Below, piece by piece: positions 33,962 to 46,019 of a stretch of DNA of 64,000 nt. The DNA is taken from the NCBI GenBank assembly GCA_028023455.1, contig JAQFVV010006255.1:4216001-4280000 (forward strand). The letters are read 5' to 3'. Each line of letters opens with the position of its first letter. Position 1 is the first letter of the stretch. The notes beneath the pieces are model-generated. The model was given only the letters and a program-made list of their open reading frames with translations, searched no databases and was not told the DNA's origin. Made by a program: the position numbers and the translations under genes. This stretch comes from Epiperipatus broadwayi. Its lineage: Eukaryota; Onychophora; Udeonychophora; Euonychophora; Peripatidae.

Positions 33962-35379
33962 CACCGGGATCTCTTTTTACGCGGATTTATTTAACGCGAT
34001 TTTGAAGTGACGCGATTCATGTTTCTTCGGAAGTCGAACTCCGATAATGCACTATTACTTTAAATAATAAATTTTGCGCACTTATGTCATATTGAAAGTA
34101 ATAGCACATTATTGGAATTAAACTTTCATCTTAGTAATTTCAATATTTTCAGTGCTTTATAACAGTTAAACAGCATTAAGCTGTTGCACATGCGCTTTGC
34201 AGATTTTAACTATGAATGACTGAATACTAAAACTTCAAACACATGATAAAGTCTTTGGGAAAAGATAGAATGGCTATCTATCTTTTCAAACCCAAATGCT
34301 TTTGTATGAGCAAATCTTAAGTGTCTGAAAGTGAAAGCATGAAGATATTAAATAATCACTTTAAATTACTTTTACATGCTTGAATGAATGACGCTGGTGA
34401 AAATTACTAGAATTTGACCATACAAAAGCGTTTGGGTTTGAAAAGATAGATGGCCATTCTATATTTTCCCAAAGACTTTATCATGTGTTTGAAGTGTTAG
34501 TATTCAGTCATTTATAGTTAAAATCTGCAAAGCGCATGTGCAACAGCTTAATACTGTTTAACTATTACAGTTTATAAAACATCGCGCTATATAAAATAAG
34601 TGCTTTATAATAGTAAGATTTTATGCAATAATAAAATTAAAATCATGATTTCCACATTTTATGTATACACATTAAATTTTACAAGATTATAATGTAATTT
34701 TGTTCAAACATTGTGCGTGTTAATTTTGCATTTTAAATCACATTCTGTTTTTGCTTTTTAAAAAAGAACGTAATCAATTATTAATCATTTAGTGTCTGCA
34801 AGTTTATTTTTAAAAGGTGAGTAATAGCAGTGGGCACAATTAAATTTGACAATTAAAAATTAAAATCTGATTTTTAATTGTAATTAACAATTTAAAAATT
34901 ACAAAGATTAATTAATAATTATGTTGTCACCAGAAAACCATTAACACAACATGAGAGTGAAGTTGGCACTAGTTGTATTTCCTCTTGTGAAGAATCTGAT
35001 TTTTTACCAGTTTGCAAACGAACCTGTTTATCGGCAAATAGTGATAATAATTAAAACGTGTATAAAAAAATGTAAATTACTGTACTGTAAATTATGCATA
35101 AAAATACATATTGTTTTGAATAAAATTAAATATTAAAGTTTGTCTTGTACCAAATTTTTTTCAAATTTGAAATTTTTTATTAGTCATATTTTATTTCTTT
35201 ATTTTTTTGTGCGTGAATTTTAAAGTAATTTTATGTTGATGCTTTGCTTTTATGCGATTTTTGAAAAATCATAGTCCACATCCCCCCTTTTTCAAGATAA
35301 GTTACGTCTATTTTTATGCGATTTATTTTGCGCATGTTTTCTGAGGAACTTATCTATCACGTAAAATGAGACCCAGGTG
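33962..35379. mobile_element. TA-flanked DNA transposon, Tc1/mariner-pogo type, non-autonomous
   Basis: The ends are inverted: CACCGGGATCTCTTTTTACG at 33,962 and, on the other strand from 35,379, CACCTGGGTCTCATTTTACG. TA dinucleotides flank both (33,960-33,961 and 35,380-35,381), the target duplication of Tc1/mariner elements. Long G+C-richer ends with repeated ACGCGATT or GCGATTT words resemble pogo/Tigger ends. No DDE transposase is readable. The 61-aa frame at 34,951 is not recognised. It is inserted in the interior of the LTR retrotransposon. Confidence 0.6.
34150..34580. repeat. Hairpin-forming inverted repeat inside the transposon
   Basis: Arms 34,150-34,315 and 34,410-34,580 are near-perfect inverted copies: AGCATTAAGCTGTTGCACATG against CATGTGCAACAGCTTAATAC, and AAAGATAGAATGGCTATCT against AGATGGCCATTCTATATTTT. 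The loop is about 95 bp. This could be a second, fold-back element nested in the transposon, or an internal rearrangement. Confidence 0.75.
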
Positions 35380-35399
35380 TATATTTAAAGTACAATAAT

Positions 35400-36540
35400 T
35401 TTGAACTAAAAAATTAAATTGATATTTTAAGCAGTCTTCTCTATAACCAAACAACCTGAAAGTTTAGATATATAGTATCTACTAAAACTTCTCCCTTTAA
35501 ATTTAATGGAAAAATTAATAGAATGATATTATTAACAAATGATAATAATTTCTATCCCTTGAATAGATAAAAAATACATCCCCAAAAATAATTATTCAAG
35601 CTTCTTTGTTATTATCTTGCCTCTCATTATTATCAATTTCAAATATATACATACATCAATTCCTTTGCATATCATTATTTGCTGGGTTATAGGTTCAGGT
35701 GGTACTATGGTTTTTAAGTTTAATCTCTTAAACATATATAAAAAGTACCATAAGTTAATAACTTAAACTCTTGGATAGCCATGGTTTCCCAAAATATATG
35801 ACAAAATATTAACTTACTTATCACCAACAATTATTTTATCAATAATACCTTTTGACTATGTGTACAAGCCTTTCCTAAATCAATTTCCTTCATGGTTGAA
35901 ACAAATCTCTAATGATATGTTCTTTGCTAGATATCCTATTCTTTTTTTATATTTTAGAAACATTTAAATATCTTATATAAACACAAAAAATATTGTATTC
36001 CCACTATATTTTTAAGGGTTTAGCTGTGTCTTGACTATAAACATTTTATTGGTGACTCCTCTTTTACCTCTAAACCATTATTTGTCTTATCTTAATAATT
36101 ATAATCAAGGTTGAGAATACATCTTTCCTTTCTCTTTTAAAATTATGTTTACATAAAATTATATTTTATTTTCCAGTCACTCCTGAATTCTTTGACTCAT
36201 TAACTAGATCCTGTGTCATTAAGAAGATAAAGTCATTCAAATTTTTAGCAGTACTAGACTAGTAACAAGCTTTCCTTTTAAAATCTAATATGATACTTAT
36301 GAAATAAATCCCTTATTAAATTAAAATGAATGCTTATAGAGTTAACAACACACTCAATCTTTTTATTGAATATAAAGATCACATCCCTACATCATATAAA
36401 ATGATTTTTCTCTTCCCTGTTATTTAGTCTACAGTTATGCCAGCAATTAATATTTATTGAAACACTAAAAGTGGCAAGGCGTGCACTTTTATGATAAGAT
36501 ATATTCTGTAAATCATATCCCTTATTTTTCAAATCCATAT
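35400..36540. other. Retrotransposon interior without readable pol
   Basis: Minus-strand translations give only scraps such as LNDFIFLMTQDLVNESKN. There are no RT, RNase H or integrase signatures. It is presumably degenerate or captured filler of the LTR element. Confidence 0.4.
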
Positions 36541-37650
36541 TATTTTAATTATCACAATTATCACAAAATGACAAATTAAACTCTTTCATCATATTTACTT
36601 TATTAAAATTTCCCAATATCTGTTACAATTACAATAATTTTCCTCTCTGAGGTAACAATATATGGAACTAGTTCATTCTGGTAACTATAAAGTAATTTGG
36701 AGTAGATGTTTTCAAAAAACACTTCAAATTTACTTTTAATATAAACATTGCTTCAGTAATAGGTTTCCAGATATTCATCAAATTTATCATCACCAGTTCT
36801 TTTACCTTACAAGTCACAATAACACATTTAGGACCTAACTCCCATTTGAGCTTCAATAAATTCATCCTCTATAGCACTATTACATTGGAATTCTTTAATC
36901 TCAACTTCTACAGCACTAGAGTGAGTTTTAGACTCTCTAAGTCTGGTTTTGTACATAACCTCCCTATCAGCTTTAAATTTTTCATTTAATTTTATTTTTA
37001 TATCATCAACTCCATTTATGATGTGATCAAACTCAGACTGTACTTTTCTTTCAAAATTGTCACTGTCTTTTTTTATTTTATCAATCCTTTTTATGGCCTT
37101 TTCCTGATTGCTTTGAAGAGTACTGATATTGTTATCTAAAACCTTAAATATTTTCTCTCAAATTTTTCTTGGATTAGGTTTAGTTTATTCTCAATTCTTT
37201 TTGTTTCACCTTTTAATTTTTCAAATCTAGCATTACATCTTTCCTCATATTCCTTCAACTTAGCATCTAAATCATATCTAAACTCTTCAAATCTTGCATT
37301 GGAAGCACTGAACTTATTATTAATTTCATCATTCAATTATTTGGAATCTGTCTTTAGTTCTATTATTTCATCTTTCAATTCTTCTTTCTGTTCCTCAAAT
37401 TTTTTACTAGTCCTTCAAAATTTTTATTATATTTAAACTGCTTATCTAAATCTTCAAATTGTTTATCACAATTACTTCTGGATACTATTAATTCATTTTT
37501 CAATTCTGTCTTTTGTTCTCCCAATCTTTTATCAAACTTAATTCTGGATTTTACTATTTCATTTTTCAATTCTTTGGAATCCATCTTTTGCTCTTCAAAT
37601 TTTGTGAGGACAATTCTCACCACATCTGACATACTCATGTTATCACATAT
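36540..37650 (-). pseudogene. Coiled-coil gag-like protein of the LTR element, frameshifted
   Basis: It starts MSMSDVVRIVLTKFEEQKMD near 37,634 and follows with heptad-rich blocks in shifting frames: KFDKRLGEQKTELKNELIVS, ARFEEFRYDLDAKLKEYEE, NQEKAIKRIDKIKKDSDN and IKIKLNEKFKADREVMY. The charged, repeated E-K-L-x-x-x-I pattern is a long coiled coil. A more globular tail (KFDEYLETYY, then SKFEVFFENIYSKLLYSYQN) follows. Its place right after the LTR and leader, and its strand, make it gag. Gag would package element RNA. No zinc knuckle seen. Confidence 0.55.
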
Positions 37651-38045
37651 AACATACTTATGTCTAGCCCTACTTCTAAACCAGGGGCATCCATAGTTAT
37701 GCTTAATAAAAGAATATATGTACAAACTTATTTACTCAACTATCACAAATAATATAAGAAAAATATTTATATGAACAAATAATATTTTATTGCTAATGTC
37801 TACTCCTAGAAAAACTATATTAAATAAGGACTTGTGAAGAAATACATTAACCAAACAACCAAACATATATTTTACTTTCTCTTTAATAAGATTATTAATT
37901 ATATTTTACTTAAAACAGCCAATGATGTCTTATAAATATCAGACAGATTTACTGCTTTATATTTCTAATTATTTTTTTATATTACATGCAAAATATATCT
38001 GAGTAATTTATACTACCCTCAGGGTCTTGTGGTTTATAATTGGGC

Positions 38046-38063
38046 CATGTGGTTAAGCACCAA
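38046..38063 (-). promoter_or_regulatory. Putative primer-binding site after the 5' LTR
   Basis: The minus strand reads TTGGTGCTTAACCACATG just past the LTR end CTATTACA (38,068-38,075). The palindrome LTR at 46.49 kb has TGGCACCCAACATGGG in the same place, and both are followed by a conserved leader (CAATTATAA, then ACCACRAG, then ACCCTGAG). TGGYGCC after an LTR is the usual start of a tRNA primer site. Confidence 0.5.
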
Positions 38064-38915
38064 AAACTGTAATAGTGTAAGTGGAAACAACAGGCAAGAT
38101 ACTGTTATGTACTCAAACTAAAGCATCAACTTATCACATAAACAAAATTAAATTAAATGAGATAAAAACTGATCAATCTTAAAATTGGAATAACAAAATT
38201 AACAATTTATAATGCCCAAGACACAGAGGTTCTACTAAATCTAATCAAATTCAAAATTCATAAAGTAAAAAAAATATTGAAATGAATTAAATAAAGAATT
38301 AAGTATATGCCCTGGTTTTAAATCCCTAATCCATACCAATGCAACTTAAAATAGAATGAAATAATAAGAAATTATAGCTTTTATGGATATATTACAATTT
38401 AAAGGTATATATATATATATATATATATCAACTGGATAAAATGGATATGAAATAATAAAGTTGAAATAAAATGCTAGTTAAAGTTCATTTATCTATATTT
38501 CTTTAAATATAAATTATGGGTAATGCTCTTAAATGATTGAAGTAAATGAAATTCAGGACTTCTAATTTAATAAAATAATGATGTCAATTTATTTACACTA
38601 AACAATAATATTAAGTGGCATTAAAGACATAAAATAAAATTTAATGTGTAATGATCATGTGAATGTTTGTATCTATGAGCAGTGCTGAAGAACATACTTA
38701 TTTCAAACCAGAGAAAAATATGCATTTAGATTAATTTTGTTAAAGAAGTATAAAATTTATTAAAAAAACGTTAACTTATTATGATTTGTTACTATAAAAA
38801 TACTAAGAAATCTAAACAAGTTATTCAATTAAAATTTACCTAGTGGTTATTTATAATTTTAACTAATTCTTATGATTTTTACCCCAATTGCATATATGTT
38901 TAGTCATTTGTTCTT

Positions 38916-39830
38916 TAATCACTTCATTGGCAATTTCAATAAAAATCCATAATTTTATATTTTGTGCCATCTCTCGGCCATTGTTGGTCACATTTTTATC
39001 ATTTTACATTCATTTTATTGTAAATTCTAAGCTTAATTTATATTTCAAATTTTTCTTTCAAAAAAATTCATATTTGGCAGCATTTTAGGGAAATAATTGA
39101 ATTTTGCTTGCTATATATGGTGTTATAAAAAGCTGATTGTCCATCTACTTTTATCTTATATGGTATTTGAAAGCACCAACTATCAATTGTGGCCATTATT
39201 GATAACAGTCAATATCAGAAATCACATGCAAAATGTTTTATGCTTTCATAACAGATTTTGAACATAAATAAATATATTTTCCATAATTATTTATATTTAT
39301 ATTTTTTTTTTCAATATTGTACCTCAATATAGACTTTTATTTGAAAATATTTAATTTTTAGAAGAAAAATAATCAAAAGAAATTAATAACACATGACCTC
39401 TATTTGCATACAACCAGCAAAAATCTAACTAATTTTCATAATTATTTATATATTTATATTTATTTTTCACAACGTATTGACTAGGGCCAGATTTAGATTT
39501 TTATTTAATATATTCAACTTTAGAAAAGGAAAAGACAACAGAAATGAATAATCAGTAATTCTATTTCTAAGTGAAGAGAAATCAACAATGACTATATGTC
39601 GTAATTGATTGAAAAATAATTCTTTTGTTTCACTGCAGGCAATTTTTGGCAGTTTCTTTTCATTTTTTTATAGTTTGGATTTTTTTTCATTATATTTGAA
39701 AAATATGAATGTAAACTAATTCAATTTTGAGAAGCTAAATTAAAACAATTCAGATTATTTTATATTAATATTTTTATGAAAAGAAATATATCTGATGAAT
39801 AAAAACAAACGAATTTGATTAACAAACATA
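38916..39830. mobile_element. 0.9 kb insertion in the 5' LTR, unidentified
   Basis: The 3' LTR runs straight from TTTAGTCATTTG to AACAAACATACATTAAGC (32,090-32,125). Here the same point is split by 0.9 kb of A+T-rich DNA. The inserted DNA contains repeated ATAATTATTTATATTTATATTT words (39,285 and 39,440) and a worn duplication of about 180 bp. No ORF or clear terminal repeats, so its type is unknown. Confidence 0.5.
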
Positions 39831-40283
39831 TACCTTAAAATACACATATAATAAAAACTTATAATGAAACTGAAAAATCTGTAATAATAGTGAAATACTT
39901 GATATTGAAAGCCCAATTGCATGTTAGATTTTATAATGAATTCCACATAGAATTCATTAAATATCCAACAGCTGGGGGGGGGGGGTGCAGAAAAAATACA
40001 AAAGTAAGGTATGAAATTTATTCCATTAGGTTATCAAATGTTATTTTATCAGAAGAGCATTTTAGGTATGTTAATCCATTTTAATGACCATTGCACCAAT
40101 ACATCATCATGTAAATTAAATCCCATTAAAGCATATGCACATGAAGCATCAAATATCAATAGATATTAATTTCCATGGGTAATTCATCTGATTTCTGTTA
40201 TCATAGATTTCTTTTAAAAGTAATTATTATTCTATCTATGGGAGTTTATATGCTTTATAGCATTTTAATATATATATATATAT

Positions 40284-42655
40284 TGTAATGGGTTGGGAAT
40301 ATTAATATATATATATATATTGTAATGGGTTGGGAATATTGGAGATGGAAGGAAAGGAGTGAACCTGGGATGATGGAAAATCATCATCAACTCCAAGTAA
40401 ATAAAAAATCAAATAATTTACAAAAGTATATATAAGTATAAAATATTTAAAAAGAGCATGAGATCAAAAGATCTCTGAGATCGAGAGATTAGAAGAACAA
40501 CTACAAGCATAATTATCCACCAGCATTATAAATATAAAGTAAATAAGTACAAGTAAATATTAGAGAAAAATAACCATCCACCATCATCATTGATGGGAAT
40601 AAACAAATCAGTACAATAAATCAGAATAAAATCAACAGTCAACCTTGTGACTGGATTTGAAATGGGTCTTCTGTAGACCAGGCTAACTATTGATCCTTTG
40701 CCAGCTTGGACAATTATTTAACCATTAATTTGGAGGCACAAACTAGGTGCTCATCCATCAGAATACATAAGAATCAAACAATAATGCTGGGATATTTAAA
40801 ACATGCTGATTATCATCAATGCTCAGGCCACTTGTACTGGCCAACTATAAACTTAAATTTTTAAGAAGACAAGTAAAATAAAAGATAATAGTGCATAGGC
40901 TTTAAAGAGTATCCTCTTTTGTGCCAACCAGGATGATGATTGATCATCTCTGGATGCCCCAAAGCACTAAGTACACATCCCCATTTATATATTCATCCCA
41001 TGCATGAATCTAACTCAGACAACACAAGCTCTATTACTGTATGTGACCAAGAGATGATGGAAATGATTGTAACAATTAAATAAGTTTATTATTAACAAAA
41101 AAAATTTAAGGTCTTATAAAAATAAAATTACACACATATAAACTTTCTGATTTTGATTACAATACAAAATTTCAAATAACCACATTGCGATTTACATAAT
41201 TGCTATTCAAAATTCAAATTGTTACAGTGATTAACATATATGATGTACACAGACGCGCGATTTATAATATACAATTAATATTCACTAACAAAAAAAATGA
41301 TTATAATTTTACATATATGAGTATGTGTGTATATACGCACATTGACGTTTATATCACATTTTAACTTAACAGCAATAATATTATATTTTCATTATTAAAT
41401 TCTTTGGAAAATATGCACAAATTTCATACATATATGTGTGTGTATAAACAAAATATAGATATAATTTAAAATTAGTTTCAATTTATAAGTTCTGAAAAGT
41501 ATAGTCAATTTTTGACAGGTATTTGTTGATTAATTATCAACATTTTAAAATTAAATTATTGAATCATCGATTCTTTACTTTTTTTTTAATATAAATTTTT
41601 CAAAATAATGTCCAAGAGGATTATTGTTCAAAAACATCTCTTTTGCCTTTAATGATCAATGAATTATTCTTGACTCTTAATTATAATTCAAGCAAAATTA
41701 CTTTATATTCTTTTAAAATATATAATTTTTTAACCAACTTTAAAATAATATTGTTCTATATACGTCTTTTTAAATGAATTCTTTTAAAATAACTCACCAG
41801 CTATATATACATTTAGGTGTGTTTTTCTGCATATATCTGATGCAGCATATGTGTAATTAATTCTTCAGCAAGCTGGAAGATTTTTCTTGGTGAGTTTGGT
41901 TTTTAGTAACTGTCATAATCAGGAAAAATGTAATCCATGTATAATGTTGGTCTGTAGTTGGTCTCCCATCTGTGTAGAACTGTTACAGGCAAGCAGCTGT
42001 CTTCTCCACATTTAAGGCTATGAATTTCAGCTCAAAGAAAAGGTTCATTTTCTCCATGTGAATTCAAACTCCTGTGAAGGAAATATTAGCAGCTCCTGAA
42101 TCTAATGTCCTGCCTTCAGGTATACCAGTTCATGGTAGATATTCTGCTAGTTCTATGGTCAGCTAAAACCAACTGCTGCAAACTTCAAGAAGCTGCAACA
42201 AAATATTATAACCAACTTTTCAGCTGACCCTTCTTACAAAAAACTATTATCTAGACTGGAACTAATCTTGTCATCAGCCCCTTTATAGAATCATCTAAGG
42301 TGATAACAATACCTTGATTGAAAACAGAGTTTCTATTTTTATTTCTCTAATCCCTATAAAAACATACGTTTTAATTAATTAAAAAAAATTAAAAAACAAG
42401 TATTGTGCTTTTACATTTCACAATCAGAATAATAATAATACAATATATATATTTATTCAGACCTTTTAAAAGTTTAATTTATAAAACGATATTTTAAATC
42501 AGCATTATTATTTATTATTTATTTATTTATTTCAATGAATGTAGAAAATATCTACTATAAATGTTGTCTGTGTTTATTTCTAGTTTTTCTTTCAACTTTA
42601 TATATATATGCACACACACTATATTAGTGTGTACTATGTAATCCAACTGGTTACA
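40284..42655. mobile_element. 2.4 kb LTR-like insertion (solo LTR of the TGTAAYGG family)
   Basis: Absent from the 3' LTR at the matching (TA)n site. It starts TGTAATGGGTTGGG (40,284, repeated at 40,321 by a 37-bp tandem duplication) and ends near CCAACTGGTTACA (42,655), whose complement TGTAACCAGTTGG mirrors the start. CCCATTATA at about 42,681 is an alternative end. Its length of about 2.4 kb matches the other LTRs in the window. No coding frame. Fragments of the same family lie at 28.4 and 61.3 kb. Confidence 0.5.
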
Positions 42656-42699
42656 ATATATTAAATGTAAAATATAATACCCATTATAAAACATTATAT

Positions 42700-42893
42700 A
42701 TATATATAAAATTTTAATGATAAATACAATATTGTAGTTTAAATTCTTTTGTAGTGCTTTTGATTACATGGTAATCCTTGTCAGCTTTAACTGAATTTCA
42801 AATTTTTTAAACTTAATGTTACGTATATTTCCATAAGCTACAAAAGAATTTAAACTATAATATTGTATTTACCATTAAAATTTATATATATAT
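42700..42893. mobile_element. MITE, about 195 bp, with 47-bp terminal inverted repeats
   Basis: AAATTTTAATGATAAATACA at 42,708 and its continuation to TTCTTTTGTAG (42,754) are mirrored by CTACAAAAGAATTT at 42,838 through TATTTACCATTAAAATTT (42,883), with about three mismatches. It sits in a (TA)n tract. The uninterrupted site is seen in the 3' LTR near 32,565. No ORF. Confidence 0.75.
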
Positions 42894-43997
42894 ATGAACA
42901 CAATATAAGTTCAATAAAGGCTTTTATCAATATGTATAAAATAAGATAATTCCAATAAGAGGATTTAAGGATGTAGTGACAAGAATATAGAAAATCAAGA
43001 TTTTAGCATTTCTTAATAAATAATCCTTTCAGTTTAAAACATTGATATTATACTTTAATGTCTTTGACAACATTATTGATTTTATCCAAGGGCATTTGTA
43101 ATGTATTCCAGATACATACATATGTATTTTATTTTGGCTATAAATAAGCATTTTGGAAATCTCTGATGAAAATAGAAAATGGCAGTTGCACTTCAGCTTC
43201 TGTTGTCCTCAAGAATATACATCAACTTCCCTTTTAAAACTTCATGTTGTATAGTTTTTCAATAAGTATCTTTGTAAATATGTATATCATGGTTTTGTAA
43301 TAAAAAAGAATGTTTGTCAAAAGTATAGCTTCTCTTGAAATAAGCAAAAATATTCATATAAACAGAACCCAATTAAAAAAAAGAATAAAGAGTTCTAGCT
43401 TGATAACATGGACTTCTATATAATTGGTTTGAATGATGCAATATTTAATCACTTTTACACTCAAGCTTATTTGCTTTGTAAAATTTATCGAGTGATTATT
43501 GTAAACAATTTTAAAATATCAATTATATGCATATATATATATATACTCATACATGTAAGTATATAACCTATTATCTATGTATTAAAGTTTCCTACTCAAA
43601 TATATATAAAACAATCAATGTCATTTTAACAAAATGTTTTTAAAATTGAAATGTTTTGATTAATCTTTTTATAAAAACAACAAGATGTTATGTTTATTGC
43701 ATATTGTTTTGTCCTTAAAATGAAATAAAATGAAGCGCAACTTATTCTTAAATGATACAATAAAATAAAATAAGTCAAAAATTGTTATTTTAACTTCAAA
43801 AATGTTTTTAAAAACAAAACAACTATATAGTGAGATTTTAGACTTATCAATTATTTTTAAAAGAAAACATATTTGCGTTCATATAATGAAATTAAAGACA
43901 TCAATTGGCAATGCTAATAATTAATAATCTCATAAAACAATAATCTAAAATTTAAAAAACATTTTTGATAATATATATGAGCAATAACAAGTGGTCA

Positions 43998-44908
43998 AAG
44001 TGTACCAATATGGTACAATATTTATATACAGAGAGGAAGAAAGAAAATAAAAACATTGTAATAAAAATACTTACAAAATTTAAATTTTCCAAAATTTTCA
44101 TCAACATTCCTGATTTCCCACCCATTCAAAAAATAAACCCTTTCTCAAATAAAAACTGCTATCATAAACATACCTATAAATATACACACATATATAATTG
44201 TTCATAAACAAATGCTAATCAATCCTGATATGTTTTTTAAAAAGCTCTCATAAGGATTAATGGTCTCAAATCCTAAATGATTAATTAACAATCTTTTCAG
44301 TGTTTCTTTTGATTTTATTAAGTCCTTGCATCATCAAACAATGTTTTAGGATCATTATAATGGTCATGAATGTATAAGACTATATCAAAGTGTACTTTTA
44401 ACTCTAATCTTAGGAACTTTAACTCTTTCATAAAGTCAATTTATTTTCACTTATAAAAATATGTCTACACAGAATTTAATAAATAAACAATGCTTTTATC
44501 ACCTATAAGCTATTTAAAATTATTTAATAATGAATTCAAATCATGATCTTTTTCGAAGAAATTCACAGTTTTTTAAAAAGCGTATGTGTAGAAATATTTA
44601 GTCAATATCTTCACTGTGGTTAGTTTTAAGTCATTCCATTAAAAGATATATTATTAATTATTTTTAAGACCAAATCAATAGTATTTTCTGGAAGATTAGA
44701 AAAGGCAATTCATCTGAACATAACTGGATAAATCAACCAAGTAAAATGTCATAATGATATATTTTGAGTAAAAAATTTCATAAGCAATTTCATTATATGA
44801 AATCTAATGCACTAAGTAAAAATTTGTTACTTAATGAATACAGCATGTTTAGCTTTAAAACCCGAAAGAATTTCTGTAATATTTGTCTGAAGATTTGTAA
44901 TGATGATA
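43998..44908. other. A+T-rich spacer
   Basis: Between the LTR retrotransposon and the palindrome. It has short chance frames on both strands and no repeat that I can match. Confidence 0.5.
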
Positions 44909-45048
44909 TATTATGTGATATGTTAGACTATTTCCATCATTTATGAGTAAATGTTAAATGTATAAAAAATTATAAACTTTATTTAAACTTTCAAATACAA
45001 ACAACTTGTTAGTAATAACACACAAATAGGCAATACATTTTAGTAATT

Positions 45049-45095
45049 ACACAAAATTTTGAGCAGTATTATTCTCCACACTTCTTCAGGTGTTG
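45049..45095 (-). ncRNA. Hammerhead-like motif in the PLE-4 tail
   Basis: Minus strand: ACAC (45,090-45,093) can pair with GTGT (45,049-45,052) as stem I. Core CTGAAGA (45,083-45,089) is canonical, including G at position 8. Stem II GTGTG with CTGCTC pairs weakly. AAAA stands for GAAA. TTTT follows in place of stem III and the cleavage site. The right arm (52.28 kb) has lost this piece in a deletion of about 60 bp. Confidence 0.4.
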
Positions 45096-45149
45096 CTGGC
45101 CTATATGCACAGTAACAATATTTGCTTAGAAGTTGAACTTACACCTTTA

Positions 45150-45215
45150 GATTTTTGAATATTGAATTTAAGGCAAATGCTCTACCAACTGACCTATTCT
45201 GTCAAAGGTAACATA
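45150..45215 (-). repeat. tRNA-like segment in PLE-4 tail, left copy
   Basis: The minus strand reads AGGTCAGTTGGTAGAGCATT (box A type), followed by a 20-base spacer and GTGTAAGTTCAACTTC (box B type). This is the order and spacing of a tRNA-derived promoter. The right-arm copy is at 52,196-52,275. It could be a SINE head captured by the PLE, or a tRNA remnant. Confidence 0.5.
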
Positions 45216-45390
45216 TAGTAGAAATTTAATATATTTATATATGAGGGTTGGTTCAAATCCTCCTGAGTCCTTCAATTTATTTTAATGAGGCTAATTAGTT
45301 TTTTTCATAAAAGCAAGATTAATTAGAGGCTTCCATACATTGTGTATTGCCACACTGAGTTGACTTATAGGATTATTTACCATTGTCATA

Positions 45391-45425
45391 TGATTTTTTT
45401 TTTTTTTTTCTTTTTTTTTTTTTTT
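45391..45425. repeat. Poly(T) tract
   Basis: About 33 T interrupted by one C. It lies between the GIY-YIG part and the tRNA-like tail of PLE-4, and is absent from the right arm at the matching place (52,020). Confidence 0.9.
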
Positions 45426-45509
45426 ATTTATTTAAATTTTTTTTAAAAAAAGGAGGGGAGGAGGATTCAAAACGTTCAACCAAATTTTTTATTAATTTAT
45501 ATTTTTTTT

Positions 45510-45800
45510 TCAATTCTTATGAGCAACTTCCTTGAATTTTCTTCTATGCATTTTTTCATTTTTATCAAATATCTTTGTATTTTCCCACTTAAGCATATGG
45601 TCATTAGTACATACATGATCTGCTATGGTAGAGTCATCTGTTTTTTCTCTTTTAACCATTAGTTTGTGCTCTTTCAATCGCTGTTCAACAGAGCAACAAG
45701 TCTCATCAATGTAATTCCTTACACATTCACATGGTATTTCATAGATGCAGTTTTTGTTCTTCAGCATTTCCAGTTTAGGATTAGTAGAAGCATTCCTTGG
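45510..45800 (-). pseudogene. PLE-4 GIY-YIG endonuclease, left copy
   Basis: The minus-strand frame reads MLKNKNCIYEIPCECVRNYI, then DETCCSVEQRLKEHK, then STIADHVCTNDHMLKWENTK. This is the GIY-YIG nuclease pattern C-IYEIPC-x-C-x3-YIGET-x-RLxEH. Glycine of YIGET has become D, which should disable it. The conserved histidine of ADH is kept. The upstream RT is gone. Confidence 0.75.
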
Positions 45801-46019
45801 TGTGGCTTTGGAAAGCAGTTCTAATGTTATATTAACTGCATATTTTCTTTAGTTTGTCACCATTCCTGGTATGTATGGATAAACTACCATACCAATAATT
45901 GTTTTCTCATTTGGTTGCTCTTTGTGTTGTCTATTGAAGGTTTTCCTGATGACTGCTGATGGATAACCATTCTTCATAAGCATTTTCTCTATGTGAATCT
46001 TTAAACTTCCTCAAAAAAC

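Larger units (their letters stand above)
31341..43997 (-). mobile_element. Long-LTR retrotransposon, gag only, with nested insertions
   Basis: The two direct repeats 31,341-33,653 and 38,068-43,997 align block by block in the same order. Between them on the minus strand lie, from right to left, a primer-binding-site-like sequence, a leader and a coiled-coil gag remnant. So 38,068-43,997 is the 5' LTR (inflated by three insertions) and 31,341-33,653 the 3' LTR. The internal part is about 4.4 kb, of which 1.4 kb is a later transposon. I find no protease, RT, RNase H or integrase. LTR divergence looks near 10 percent by eye, so it is old. The gag-only body suggests a non-autonomous (LARD-like) element or pol loss. 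Confidence 0.7.
38068..43997 (-). repeat. 5' LTR, split by three insertions
   Basis: LTR-homologous blocks are about 38,068-38,915, 39,830-40,283 and 42,894-43,997, together about 2.4 kb, matching the 2.3 kb 3' LTR. The region 43,185-43,570 is not shared with the 3' LTR, which has a different 330-bp segment there. The LTR start at 43,997 is placed where homology to the 3' LTR stops. Confidence 0.7.

Noticed and set aside
31341-43997. Tandem segmental duplication
   Set aside because: The homologous blocks end at LTR-like edges, with a PBS-like site and a gag on the same strand between them, so an LTR pair explains them better.
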